NCBI GenBank assembly: GCA_002405405.1
Contig: DHLT01000315.1
Location: 1-18,828 of the forward strand
Direction of reading: 5' to 3'
From: Ignavibacteria bacterium UBA4661
GTDB lineage: Bacteria > Bacteroidota > Ignavibacteria > Kapaibacteriales > UBA4661
DNA: 18,828 bases
Every line of letters starts with the position of its first letter. The first letter of the stretch is position 1. This document shows positions 1 through 7,561 of this stretch, piece by piece. A program made the translations under genes and the position numbers. Under the pieces are notes generated by a model. The model did not search any database. It worked only from the letters and a program-made list of their open reading frames with translations, and was not told the DNA's origin.

Positions 1-776
1 CAGCGCGCGTGTCGGCACAGAAAGATTCTATTTCTGCACAAGTCATCGAAACAACTAAAACCATCAACGAAGTTTACACACGACTTTCGATGATGTCGGG
101 CAAAACTATTGTAGCAAGCGATATTGAAAAACCACAGAATAATGTTCGCCAAGAAATGATCAACCTCATTGACTCACTTGGTGTAAAACTTAATGACCGC
201 AAACAGCAGATCGGATCATTGAAAAACCGCCTCAGCAAAATGAAAACAGAGAACTCTGCCCTCAGTGCACAGATTGCGACGCTTGAAAAAACAGTCAATG
301 ATCTTAATACGATTATCAATAATCAAGAGCAAACAATTACAGTGCTACGCGGTGAAGTTAATCAGTTAAAATCAGAAAACATTCAGCTCACCGAGCAAAA
401 ACAGCAGCTCGCCGAGCAAAAACAACTTGTAACAAAAGAACGTGATCAACTGACACAAGAGAAATACACCGTATATGTTGCTATCGGTTCCAAAGATGAG
501 TTTGAGAAAAAAGGTATGATCGAAAAACGCGGTAAAGTTCTCTTTTTTGGTGGTGTATGGCAGCCAACCGGTCTATTCAAAAAAGAGGATTATCGTACAA
601 TTGATTACCGTCAAGTACAAACATTCGAAGTACCTAAAGACTTTAAAATCGTAACCAAACACGATGCTTCGCTCTTGGAAGTAGTCAGTACAAATGGCAA
701 GACTTCAACCATTAAAGTTAAAGATCCCGATGCTTTTTGGGCTATTTCCAAGTATCTTATCATCGTCGAAGATTAA
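1..776 (+). CDS. Coiled-coil protein, 5' end outside the window
   Basis: The frame is open to the left edge and ends in TAA at 776, so this is the C-terminal part of a larger gene; the GTG at 9 need not be the start. About 255 residues are visible. Residues 60-150 form a long Lys/Gln/Glu-rich coiled coil, including the 7-residue unit EQKQQLA followed by a near copy. A compact C-terminal domain (about 150-255) follows, beginning YTVYVAIGSKDEFEKKG. Similar long-coil proteins in Bacteroidota often begin with a lipoprotein signal, but that part is not visible. I do not recognise the family and assign no function. It ends 68 bases before tyrS on the same strand, so co-transcription is possible. 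Confidence 0.75.
   Translation, partial: ARVSAQKDSISAQVIETTKTINEVYTRLSMMSGKTIVASDIEKPQNNVRQEMINLIDSLGVKLNDRKQQIGSLKNRLSKMKTENSALSAQIATLEKTVNDLNTIINNQEQTITVLRGEVNQLKSENIQLTEQKQQLAEQKQLVTKERDQLTQEKYTVYVAIGSKDEFEKKGMIEKRGKVLFFGGVWQPTGLFKKEDYRTIDYRQVQTFEVPKDFKIVTKHDASLLEVVSTNGKTSTIKVKDPDAFWAISKYLIIVED
391..424 (+). repeat. Tandem duplication of one coiled-coil heptad (21-bp period)
   Basis: CCGAGCAAAAACA occurs at 391-403 and again at 412-424, a period of exactly 21 bases or 7 codons. The encoded EQKQ motif therefore repeats in heptad register inside the coiled coil. It looks like a recent in-frame duplication that lengthened the coil without disturbing its phase. Confidence 0.7.
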
Positions 777-844
777 CGCGAGCGACATTCGCAAACAACA
801 CGATTGATCATTTTTTACACACTGTTTTATACGCACAAGGCATT

Positions 845-2071
845 ATGGCATTTCCATCGCTGAATGAACAAATGGACATTATTCGTGCAGGAACGCACGA
901 AGTATTTCCCGAACAAGAACTAGTACAAAAGATTGAGCGTTCGCTCAAAACCGGCAAGCCCATGACAGCCAAGTTAGGGTGCGACCCAAGCAGACCCGAT
1001 CTTCATATCGGTCATGCCGTTGTCCTGAACAAACTGCGTCAATTTCAAGACATGGGACATCATGTCGTGCTGATTATTGGTGATTTTACTGCGATGATTG
1101 GTGACCCAACAGGGAAGTCGAAAACACGCCCGGCACTAACTATTGAAGAGACCCGCGTGAATGGCCAGAGCTATATCGACCAAGCAAAACTTGTTTTGGA
1201 TATTGCGAAAGCACGCATTGTGTATAACTCAGAATGGCTTGGGACCATGCACTTTGCCGATGTCATTAAATTAGCGGCACAATACACTGTTTCACAAATG
1301 TTGGAACGTGATGATTTCCACAAACGCTTCGAAGCCGAAGTGCCAATAAGCGTACATGAATTTTTGTATCCTCTAGCACAAGCTATGGATTCTGTGCATT
1401 TACAAAATGATATTGAGCTAGGTGGCACCGATCAGAAATTTAATCTGTTGGTAGCACGTGACATTATGCGCTCGTATAATATTGAACCACAGAGTGTCTT
1501 GACAATGCCGATTCTTGAAGGTACTGATGGCGTAGAAAAAATGAGTAAATCGCTTGACAACTACATTGCTCTAACCGACTCACCCCGCGAAATGTTCGGA
1601 AAAACAATGTCCATTCCTGACACACTGATTGCGCGGTATTTGCAATTGGGTGCTTTTGCTCCATCTATCGAAGTGCAATCAGTACAACAAGGTCTTGACA
1701 ATGGTACACTACACCCTCGTACAGCTAAGGTAGAAACAGCGATGAAAATTGTTGCGCGCTATCATGGCGAAGAAGCTGGGCGAGCGGCATTTGAAGAATT
1801 TGAGCGCATTTTTGTCAAAAAAGATATTCCTGACGAGATTGATACACAAGTTCTTGCCGGTGTTGATTCAAGTATGAATATTGTGGATTTACTTGCTCAT
1901 ACAGCATTGGCTCCTTCGAAGAGTGAGGCGAGACGATTGATTCAAGGTGGTGGAGTATCACTTGATGGTGAAAAAATTACTGAACCTACACAGGTGGTGG
2001 ACTTTTCGACACAGCGTCTTCTGAAAGTCGGCAAACGTAAATTCCTCTATGTTGTTGCCGAACACATCTAA
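845..2071 (+). CDS. tyrS: Tyrosyl-tRNA synthetase
   Basis: Charges tRNA-Tyr with tyrosine in the cytosol (class I synthetase). From the ATG at 845 the protein has 408 residues, normal for the family. It carries the HIGH signature (PDLHIGHAVVL, residues 54-57), the GDFTAMIGDPTGKS segment (79-92) and KMSKS (232-236). Residues about 345-405 form a C-terminal S4 RNA-binding domain (SKSEARRLIQGGGVSLDG). The two exact signatures and the overall layout resemble the TyrZ-like branch more than E. coli TyrS. The frame stays open back to 737, but that part overlaps the previous gene and does not look conserved. AAGG lies just before 845. The gene ends 19 bases before the HPr start, suggesting a shared transcript. 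Confidence 0.96.
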   Translation: MAFPSLNEQMDIIRAGTHEVFPEQELVQKIERSLKTGKPMTAKLGCDPSRPDLHIGHAVVLNKLRQFQDMGHHVVLIIGDFTAMIGDPTGKSKTRPALTIEETRVNGQSYIDQAKLVLDIAKARIVYNSEWLGTMHFADVIKLAAQYTVSQMLERDDFHKRFEAEVPISVHEFLYPLAQAMDSVHLQNDIELGGTDQKFNLLVARDIMRSYNIEPQSVLTMPILEGTDGVEKMSKSLDNYIALTDSPREMFGKTMSIPDTLIARYLQLGAFAPSIEVQSVQQGLDNGTLHPRTAKVETAMKIVARYHGEEAGRAAFEEFERIFVKKDIPDEIDTQVLAGVDSSMNIVDLLAHTALAPSKSEARRLIQGGGVSLDGEKITEPTQVVDFSTQRLLKVGKRKFLYVVAEHI

Positions 2072-2090
2072 CTGCTCAACAAGTTGCTCT

Positions 2091-2360
2091 ATGATTCAAG
2101 AACTCGTGACCATAAAAAATAAGGCGGGCTTGCATACGCGACCCGCCGCTGTTATCACAAAAATTGCCTCGAAGTATAAATCATCCATTACTTTGGAACG
2201 TAATGGTATGAATGTTAACGCTAAAAGTATCATCGGTGTTATGACGCTTGCAGCTGAACAATACGCCAAGCTCACACTAACTATTGACGGTCTCGATGAG
2301 CAAGAAGCATTTAAGGAGATGTTGGAATACTTTGATGCAGGCTTTAATGAAGCCATTTAA
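2091..2360 (+). CDS. ptsH: Phosphocarrier protein HPr
   Basis: An 89-residue HPr-fold protein, the usual length. It has the active-site segment KAGLHTRPAA with His15, phosphorylated by EI in phosphotransferase systems. The regulatory Ser46 lies in NAKSIIGVMTLA, the site used by HPr kinase/phosphorylase. Both residues fall at canonical numbering when the ATG at 2091 is the start; the open frame back to 2049 overlaps tyrS and is not HPr-like. Neither EI, an EII nor HPr kinase is in the window, so a transport or a purely regulatory role cannot be chosen. It converges on the epimerase gene with only 18 bases between the two stop codons and no visible terminator. Confidence 0.93.
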   Translation: MIQELVTIKNKAGLHTRPAAVITKIASKYKSSITLERNGMNVNAKSIIGVMTLAAEQYAKLTLTIDGLDEQEAFKEMLEYFDAGFNEAI

Positions 2361-2378
2361 AAGTATCTCCTAACTTTG

Positions 2379-3428
2379 TCAAGACAACCATGAAAGTGCT
2401 TCAGTCGTCGGTGTTGCGCCTATACCGGGCTTTTTACTGACACGAATGCTACCATCGCGTATTATTGTCCCCTCAAAACAATCATTACTAATCAGCAACG
2501 CACCATCTAAGTCTGCATAGCGTGCTAACGGGGCTAATTGAGAAGCCGCTGAAATTGCACATGATGTTTCTGTCATGCAGCCTAATAACACCTCTAAACC
2601 AAGTGCACGTGCAGCATGAATCATCGCATAAGCTTCACGCAGTCCGGTACTTTTCATGAGTTTGATATTTACTCCATGAAATACATCCAATAAGCTTCGC
2701 ATATCAGTTAATCGTTTACAGGATTCGTCTGCATACAGCGGAAGCGGACTACGTTCATAAATCCAGGCAGTATCTTCAAGGGCATCTTTATGAAGTGGTT
2801 GCTCGACAAAAAGCACATTATATTTCGAGAGCCACTCGATCATCTCGAGTGCAACTTCTTTTGTTTGCCAACCTTGGTTTGCGTCTACTGTGAACGATGC
2901 CGGTGTTGTTTCACGTAAAGCTTGGATAATTGCTTTATCGTGTTCAATCACCTCGGGACTGCCTAGCTTTACCTTGAGAACTGGAATATGTATTGCCTCC
3001 TGTGCTTTTGCCCGCACATCATCGAGCGATCCCAACCCAATCGTAAAAGTAGAAAGTGGTGTTTGTGCGGCAGAAATCCCCCACAATTCATGACATGGGC
3101 GATTCATAATTTTTCCAACCATATCATGCAAAGCAATATCGATTGCGGCTTTGGCGGCAGTATTACCCTGTGCAGTATGATCGACATACAGCAGAATTTC
3201 TTCTAACTCAAATGGATTATCAAATTTTTCAATTTGAAGTGCTTGTAAAAAGGCTAGAACACTTTCTTGTGTTTCACCCAAGTATGGTGGTAATGATGCT
3301 TCGCCATAGCCTATAACCCCCTCATGCTCTAGGCGCACTACAACAATCGGCGTTGTTGTCCGCGAATAGGTTGCAACATTAAAAGCCGAACGTAGATGCA
3401 GAGTGTAAGGAAGAGCCGTTAAACGCAT
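2379..3428 (-). CDS. Dipeptide epimerase (L-Ala-D/L-Glu epimerase type, enolase superfamily)
   Basis: A muconate-lactonizing-enzyme-like enolase-superfamily member of 349 residues from the ATG at 3428. The first acid/base motif is LKVKLG (K152, K154). Metal ligands are D182 (VDANQGW), E209 (FVEQPL) and D234 (YADES). The opposite lysine lies in NIKLMKSTG (256-259). A DLD motif (306-308) in YADLDGALL is the DxD that binds the dipeptide ammonium group in Ala-Glu epimerases. Expected role: convert L-Ala-D-Glu from recycled wall peptides to L-Ala-L-Glu for degradation. The NlpC/P60 gene directly upstream strengthens this (YkfB with YkfC in Bacillus). An in-frame ATG 12 codons upstream is possible but adds a non-conserved tail. 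The exact dipeptide specificity is inferred. Confidence 0.88.
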   Translation of the reverse strand: MRLTALPYTLHLRSAFNVATYSRTTTPIVVVRLEHEGVIGYGEASLPPYLGETQESVLAFLQALQIEKFDNPFELEEILLYVDHTAQGNTAAKAAIDIALHDMVGKIMNRPCHELWGISAAQTPLSTFTIGLGSLDDVRAKAQEAIHIPVLKVKLGSPEVIEHDKAIIQALRETTPASFTVDANQGWQTKEVALEMIEWLSKYNVLFVEQPLHKDALEDTAWIYERSPLPLYADESCKRLTDMRSLLDVFHGVNIKLMKSTGLREAYAMIHAARALGLEVLLGCMTETSCAISAASQLAPLARYADLDGALLISNDCFEGTIIRDGSIRVSKKPGIGATPTTEALSWLS

Positions 3429-3520
3429 GAGAACATAGTACGATAATTGGTGAAATAACAGCAAAATATAAAAACGAAAATACAGTATTCTCTCCGTACA
3501 ATTTCTATTTGCGACAGTAG

Positions 3521-4555
3521 CTATTGATATAAATTTTTGATTGGGTGAATACCTTGTTCACGCGTTGCTCCTAAAAACCGACGCGCACTGACCAGAGTTG
3601 TATAACGCTCATCATCATAGTTGGAAGCGGTACGTAAAAGACTGTTAATTTTTACTAGACCTGCAGCATGAATGTATTCACCACCTCCTATATACAAAGC
3701 AACATGAGTGATTTTATATTGTTTGGGAGCAATACGATCACCAAAGAACAGCAAGTCACCCGGTTGCAGCTGTGTAAAATCTTCATGCTTTGCTGTTGTA
3801 GTTGTAGCAATCGGTATTGGCTTACCTTGTCGTGCTTGTTGACTTGCATCACGCTGAAAAAGAACGCCATGCTGCGCAAAAACAACTCGTATAAAACCAC
3901 TACAATCCATTGTTTTTGGTGAGGTTCCGCCCCATGTATATGGTATACCAATATATTGTTGAGCAGTTGCAATGAGATTCTCTGCCTTCAATGACCGTGT
4001 TTTTAACCATGCTTTTAATTCTTGCCCGGCATGATAGCGAAGATACCCTATGCGCCCATCAGGCAATTGTACTTGCCACCAATCAGTATGTGCATGATGC
4101 TGTCCTCGTTTACGAGGCACGTGGATTTCCGCAATCACACGTAAAACATTACTCTGCACAACATCACAAACACGCGGTGCATTCATATCCATATCGCTAT
4201 ACACAAAGTCGATATGTGCAGTAACAATAACTCTCTCTTTAGTGGTCCACGAGCGTAGCGTAGACGATACAGCCGGAACAAGGTTAGCTTTGTGTGTCCA
4301 GCCCGTGTAACCATCAGGCATTGTGATATGTCGCCATTCTTTTTGTTCTTCATTGATTGTTACAACCACACCAAGCCATGCCTGCGTTGTTAATTCCGAA
4401 CGATGATTGGGGGCAGAATATACATTTGCTACTGAAACATTGATGATAGCCGGGATAGCAAGCGATACTTCCGCAGACTGCACCAATGGCTGAGAAGGTA
4501 GATATTGTTGTCCGCTTCGCTCGAGCGAACTTACTGCTCTGGGAAATCGTGGCAT
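3521..4555 (-). CDS. SH3-NlpC/P60 cell-wall peptide endopeptidase (YkfC-like)
   Basis: A 344-residue cysteine peptidase. Two bacterial SH3-like domains (about 37-95 and 108-175) precede an NlpC/P60 domain (about 190-328). The catalytic set is visible: C218 in TMDCSGF, H284 in ITHVALYIGGG and a polar third residue H296 in EYIHAAG. This layout matches YkfC-type gamma-D-glutamyl-L-diamino acid endopeptidases, which cut D-Glu from diaminopimelate in muropeptides. No signal peptide or membrane segment is visible from either candidate start (ATG 4555, TTG 4561), and the frame is closed at TAA 4592-4594, so the protein is probably cytosolic, as expected for recycling. It lies 92 bases upstream of the epimerase and 47 bases after the C26 gene. 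Confidence 0.88.
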   Translation of the reverse strand: MPRFPRAVSSLERSGQQYLPSQPLVQSAEVSLAIPAIINVSVANVYSAPNHRSELTTQAWLGVVVTINEEQKEWRHITMPDGYTGWTHKANLVPAVSSTLRSWTTKERVIVTAHIDFVYSDMDMNAPRVCDVVQSNVLRVIAEIHVPRKRGQHHAHTDWWQVQLPDGRIGYLRYHAGQELKAWLKTRSLKAENLIATAQQYIGIPYTWGGTSPKTMDCSGFIRVVFAQHGVLFQRDASQQARQGKPIPIATTTTAKHEDFTQLQPGDLLFFGDRIAPKQYKITHVALYIGGGEYIHAAGLVKINSLLRTASNYDDERYTTLVSARRFLGATREQGIHPIKNLYQ

Positions 4556-4602
4556 ACACAAAGAAAAATGACGATAACGAAGGATGAAAGATTAGATACT
4601 GG

Positions 4603-5331
4603 CTACATGCGGATGAGTGTTCGATATGAATCAGCTTCAAATAAAAAATGTTGAGCAAGAGTAAGTGAAAAAGGACTTGCAAAATCCATGCGCTCCGGGT
4701 GCCATTGTACACCAAGCAAGAACCCTTGCGTTGGATCATCACACTCAATTGCTTCGACAATGTTATCGGTCGCCGATCGTGCTGAAATTTTGAGTGTTTC
4801 AGCCAAACGATCTACCGCTTGATGATGCGCCGAATTAATCGCACCCTCAAGCTGACCGGTAATCTTTTTGAGTAATGAACCGGGCTCGACCACTACACTG
4901 TGATAGGCATCATGATGTTCACCATCAATCATGGTGGAACTATGTTCTGTTGTCGTTTGCAGATCAGTAGGAATATCTACAATCATCGAGCCACCCAAAT
5001 GTACATTGATAACCTGAGCACCACGACACACACCCAATACCGGCATTTTCATTTCTAATGCACGTTGCAGTATAGGGAATTCTATTGCATCACGTCGCTC
5101 ATCCATAAAACAACGCTCACGTTCTGACTCTTTGTTATATCGTGCAGGATCAATATCCGGTCCTCCGGTGATTACCACACCACTGCATGTCGCGAGTTGA
5201 GCAAGGGCTGTTTCCGTGTCCGGCAAAGACCACAAGTCAATGCACACAACTTCAGGATTTGCTGCGGTAAGCCATCGAACATAATTGTGATACCGTTCAG
5301 AACCTGTTATGCGTGTAAGAGCAATATTCAT
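4603..5331 (-). CDS. Class I glutamine amidotransferase-like hydrolase, peptidase C26 (PuuD-like)
   Basis: A 242-residue gamma-glutamyl hydrolase-fold protein. The nucleophile is C102 in LGVCRGAQVINV; the partner residues are H211 and E213 in VQWHPERMD. GVVITGGPDIDP (51-62) and the SAHHQAVD motif (168-174) are typical of the C26/PuuD branch, whose known member hydrolyses gamma-glutamyl-GABA. Here the substrate is unknown. Its place between lpxK and an NlpC/P60-epimerase pair suggests a gamma-glutamyl compound from wall recycling, which is inference. The ATG at 5331 fits the family N-terminus. It is read after lpxK (97 bases downstream) and before the NlpC/P60 gene (47 bases). Confidence 0.88.
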   Translation of the reverse strand: MNIALTRITGSERYHNYVRWLTAANPEVVCIDLWSLPDTETALAQLATCSGVVITGGPDIDPARYNKESERERCFMDERRDAIEFPILQRALEMKMPVLGVCRGAQVINVHLGGSMIVDIPTDLQTTTEHSSTMIDGEHHDAYHSVVVEPGSLLKKITGQLEGAINSAHHQAVDRLAETLKISARSATDNIVEAIECDDPTQGFLLGVQWHPERMDFASPFSLTLAQHFLFEADSYRTLIRM

Positions 5332-5428
5332 AGTGCTTTCTTTGTTGAAGAGAAAAAATGTGATCTAGGATAATATGCAGTAATTACCGAGGAACATGAA
5401 TGTAAATGTGTATACAAACATGAAAACC

Positions 5429-6487
5429 TTACGAATGAGTGGCACGAAATTGCTGAATTGTTTGCAGGCAGAGTGCATGAAATTCTTCTTTTCCCCGTAC
5501 CAACGACAATTCCAAAGGCGCAACATATACGGGAATTTCTCGCGATTCAAACATCGGGAGAAATGCACGTAATTTTACTGCATCCTTCTCTGTTGTTACA
5601 ATCCCATCCGCAGCGCATTCACGAACTTGTGCACAGATTGCTTCAATCATTCGAGTACTGTACCGAGCATGATCTACATATTCTCTTTCTCCAACAATCC
5701 GCACTCCTTGATTTGCATACCCTTGTAATGCCTGACGAAATCGCTTTGGATGTGCAATACCCGATACGGCAATAAGATTTTTCGATCGAGGCTGGTTATT
5801 CTCACTTTGTCCCATTCTTGCGCATTCATGTAAAGTATAATCATACAAACGATACAATGCTCCAAGTATTGCCTGTGCTTCTACTAAAACAACATTGGTG
5901 GTCAAGATATCGTGAGGAATATCTTCAATGCGTACTCCTCCTGTACAGACAATACAATGAGCGCGTAATGCTGATTGCAATGGTTCGCGCAATCGACCGG
6001 TTGGTAGCAATGTAGGCTCTGTCAAGGTTGTTGGATCAATTAATACAATATCGCAGTCCCGATGGAGTCGGCGGTGCTGGAAACCATCATCCATAATAAT
6101 TGCCGAAGCATTGTACCGCAATGCTGTTTCAGCAGCATGTTTACGTTCACTATCGGCTATCACGGGTATACCGAGCAACTCTGCGTGAAGCATGAGTTCG
6201 TCGCCTGCGGTATCAGCAGTAGCCCGAATAGTGACACCATCACACACAACAACTTGCCCCGAACTACGTCTCTTATACCCTCGTCCAATAATCGCAGGCA
6301 ATAACACCTGATTAACCAAAAGGCGTGCAACATATTGTGCCATGGGCGTTTTACCTGTTCCACCGGTTGATATATTCCCGATGCTAAATACAGGGACAGG
6401 CACATGATATGGCTTATAATTACCCGTATCATACGCGGCGTTGCGTCGCCGAACAACAGCACCATACCACTGTGACAAAATTGACAT
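5429..6487 (-). CDS. lpxK: Tetraacyldisaccharide 4'-kinase (lipid A biosynthesis)
   Basis: Phosphorylates the 4' position of the lipid A disaccharide precursor at the inner membrane. The protein has 352 residues from the ATG at 6487, the normal LpxK length. It shows the family's P-loop SIGNISTGGTGKTP (35-48), RGYKRRS (69-75), the DDGFQHRRLHRD segment (133-144) and LPTGRLREP (161-169). The C-terminal part has the usual GIVTTEKDAVKL. The frame is open for 54 more codons upstream to 6649, but that stretch is not LpxK-like, so 6487 is preferred. No strong N-terminal membrane helix is apparent. It is first in the minus-strand gene set ending at 2379 and diverges from tRNA-Cys. It shows that the organism makes lipopolysaccharide-type lipid A. 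Confidence 0.93.
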   Translation of the reverse strand: MSILSQWYGAVVRRRNAAYDTGNYKPYHVPVPVFSIGNISTGGTGKTPMAQYVARLLVNQVLLPAIIGRGYKRRSSGQVVVCDGVTIRATADTAGDELMLHAELLGIPVIADSERKHAAETALRYNASAIIMDDGFQHRRLHRDCDIVLIDPTTLTEPTLLPTGRLREPLQSALRAHCIVCTGGVRIEDIPHDILTTNVVLVEAQAILGALYRLYDYTLHECARMGQSENNQPRSKNLIAVSGIAHPKRFRQALQGYANQGVRIVGEREYVDHARYSTRMIEAICAQVRECAADGIVTTEKDAVKLRAFLPMFESREIPVYVAPLELSLVRGKEEFHALCLQTIQQFRATHS

Positions 6488-6659
6488 ACGAGATTTACTT
6501 GTTACTGTGATGAAATACTCTATGAACCATGCTACGACCCGAAAGAGAATTTTCTCTGTGGAAATATCCACCAAATACCGTACATTGCAAGTCTGTTTGC
6601 GGTTTGTACTAGAGAAATCCTCGGACTTTCTATTACACCGAAACTTCAAACAGTGCCGC

Positions 6660-6708
6660 GTTGGCTTTTTTCCTAAGAATACGCAAATATAGGAGAGAAC
6701 AAGCCAAC
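6660..6708. repeat. 8-bp inverted repeat between lpxK and tRNA-Cys
   Basis: GTTGGCTT at 6660-6667 is perfectly complementary to AAGCCAAC at 6701-6708, with 33 bases between. It lies in the divergent interval just before tRNA-Cys. It could be an operator or stem, but an 8-bp match in a short region can occur by chance. Confidence 0.3.
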
Positions 6709-6716
6709 ACCTACAC

Positions 6717-6787
6717 GGAGACGTGGCCGAGCGGCTAGGCAGAGCTCTGCAAAAGCTTGTACAGCGGTTCGAATCCGCTCGTCTCCT
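6717..6787 (+). tRNA. tRNA-Cys (GCA anticodon)
   Basis: A full cloverleaf can be folded by eye over 71 bases. The acceptor stem is GGAGACG (6717-6723) with CGTCTCC (6780-6786), and the discriminator is U at 6787. The D stem is GCC/GGC. The anticodon stem is GAGCT/AGCTT with loop CTGCAAA, placing the anticodon GCA at 6749-6751. The T arm is AGCGG-TTCGAAT-CCGCT. CCA is not encoded. efp follows 44 bases later with no terminator hairpin between, so the tRNA and efp may share a transcript. Confidence 0.95.
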
Positions 6788-6831
6788 CTCTTCTGATTTT
6801 ATTTTTTGATTTTTTCTCTCTTTGTGTTTCT

Positions 6832-7395
6832 ATGGGTACAACAGCGGATCTTCGTGCCGGTGCGGTAATAAAATATAACAATGAGCCCTGCTTAGTGTTG
6901 GAATCGACACACCGTACACCGGGCAATCTTCGTGCGTTCTATCAAGTGCGTATGCGCAATCTTCGTTCAGGTAAAAACTTGGAAGAGCGTTTTCGCTCAG
7001 GTGAATCCATTGACTTTTTACGCGTCGAACGCCGTGACTACCAGTTTCTCTACCGCGAAGGTACAGACTTCGTTTTCATGGATAATGAGACTTATGACCA
7101 AGTCAATGTCAGCGAAAAATCAATGGGCGAAGCCGGTAAATTTCTCAAAGAAGGTGGTACTGCCTCGATTTCATTTAATGAATCCGAAGTATTACAAGTC
7201 GAACTTCCAGCCCATGTTATTTTGCGTATTACGGAGTCAGAACCAGGTATCAAAGGTGACTCTGCGAATAATAATCTCAAACCAGCAACATTGGAAACAG
7301 GTGCTATCGTATCTGTGCCATTGTTTGTCAATCAAGGTGAATTAATTCGTATCGATACTCGCACAGGTGAGTACATGGAACGTGTGAAAGAGTAA
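6832..7395 (+). CDS. efp: Elongation factor P
   Basis: Relieves ribosome stalling at polyproline stretches by binding between the P and E sites. It has 187 residues in the three-domain EF-P layout, with the C-terminal signature RIDTRTGEYMERVKE. The start ATG at 6832 matches the family N-terminus (MGTTADLRAGAVI); the open frame from 6757 runs through the tRNA and is false. The domain I loop normally tipped by Lys (PGKGQA in E. coli) or Arg here reads HRTPGNLRAFYQ, with Asn32 at the tip. Recalled Chlorobi EF-P sequences share this loop. The leader 6788-6831 is T-rich and lacks a Shine-Dalgarno sequence. A hairpin terminator follows. Confidence 0.96.
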   Translation: MGTTADLRAGAVIKYNNEPCLVLESTHRTPGNLRAFYQVRMRNLRSGKNLEERFRSGESIDFLRVERRDYQFLYREGTDFVFMDNETYDQVNVSEKSMGEAGKFLKEGGTASISFNESEVLQVELPAHVILRITESEPGIKGDSANNNLKPATLETGAIVSVPLFVNQGELIRIDTRTGEYMERVKE

Positions 7396-7416
7396 TTCTT
7401 ACGCCGCATATTTTAG

Positions 7417-7452
7417 GCGCGTTTTTCTTGCGAAAGACGCGCTTTCTTTTTT
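7417..7452 (+). terminator. Rho-independent terminator after efp
   Basis: GCGCGT (7417-7422) pairs with ACGCGC (7437-7442). Inside, TTTC pairs with GAAA around a TTGC loop. A T-rich tract (tttctttttt) follows directly. It lies 21 bases after the efp stop and separates efp from accB. Confidence 0.85.
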
Positions 7453-7518
7453 GAGCGCATTTAGTTAAAAAATTGCAATTTTCGTCCCGTACTATTTGAG
7501 TGTTCTCACTACTTGATT

Positions 7519-7550
7519 GTACCTAGTACCATTTTGAAACATTTTCAAAA
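7519..7550. promoter_or_regulatory. Two adjacent palindromes before accB, possible operator
   Basis: Two inverted repeats sit side by side just before the accB ribosome binding site. The first is GTAC-CTA-GTAC (7519-7529). The second is TTTTGAAA-CAT-TTTCAAAA (7532-7550), eight perfect pairs around three bases, directly followed by GGAAG and the ATG at 7562. A repressor site or a 5' UTR stem are both possible. The first core resembles, from memory, the FapR box of Firmicutes fatty-acid genes, but FapR is not expected in this lineage. Confidence 0.4.
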
Positions 7551-7561
7551 GGAAGCACATC

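Noticed and set aside
2361..2378. Possible terminator between the HPr and epimerase stops
   Set aside because: The 18 bases contain no inverted repeat with a T tract.
6488..6649. 54-codon upstream extension of lpxK
   Set aside because: The added residues are not LpxK-like, and the ATG at 6487 already gives the normal family length.
6757..6831. Upstream extension of efp through the tRNA
   Set aside because: It overlaps the 3' half of a convincing tRNA-Cys, and the ATG at 6832 matches the EF-P N-terminus.
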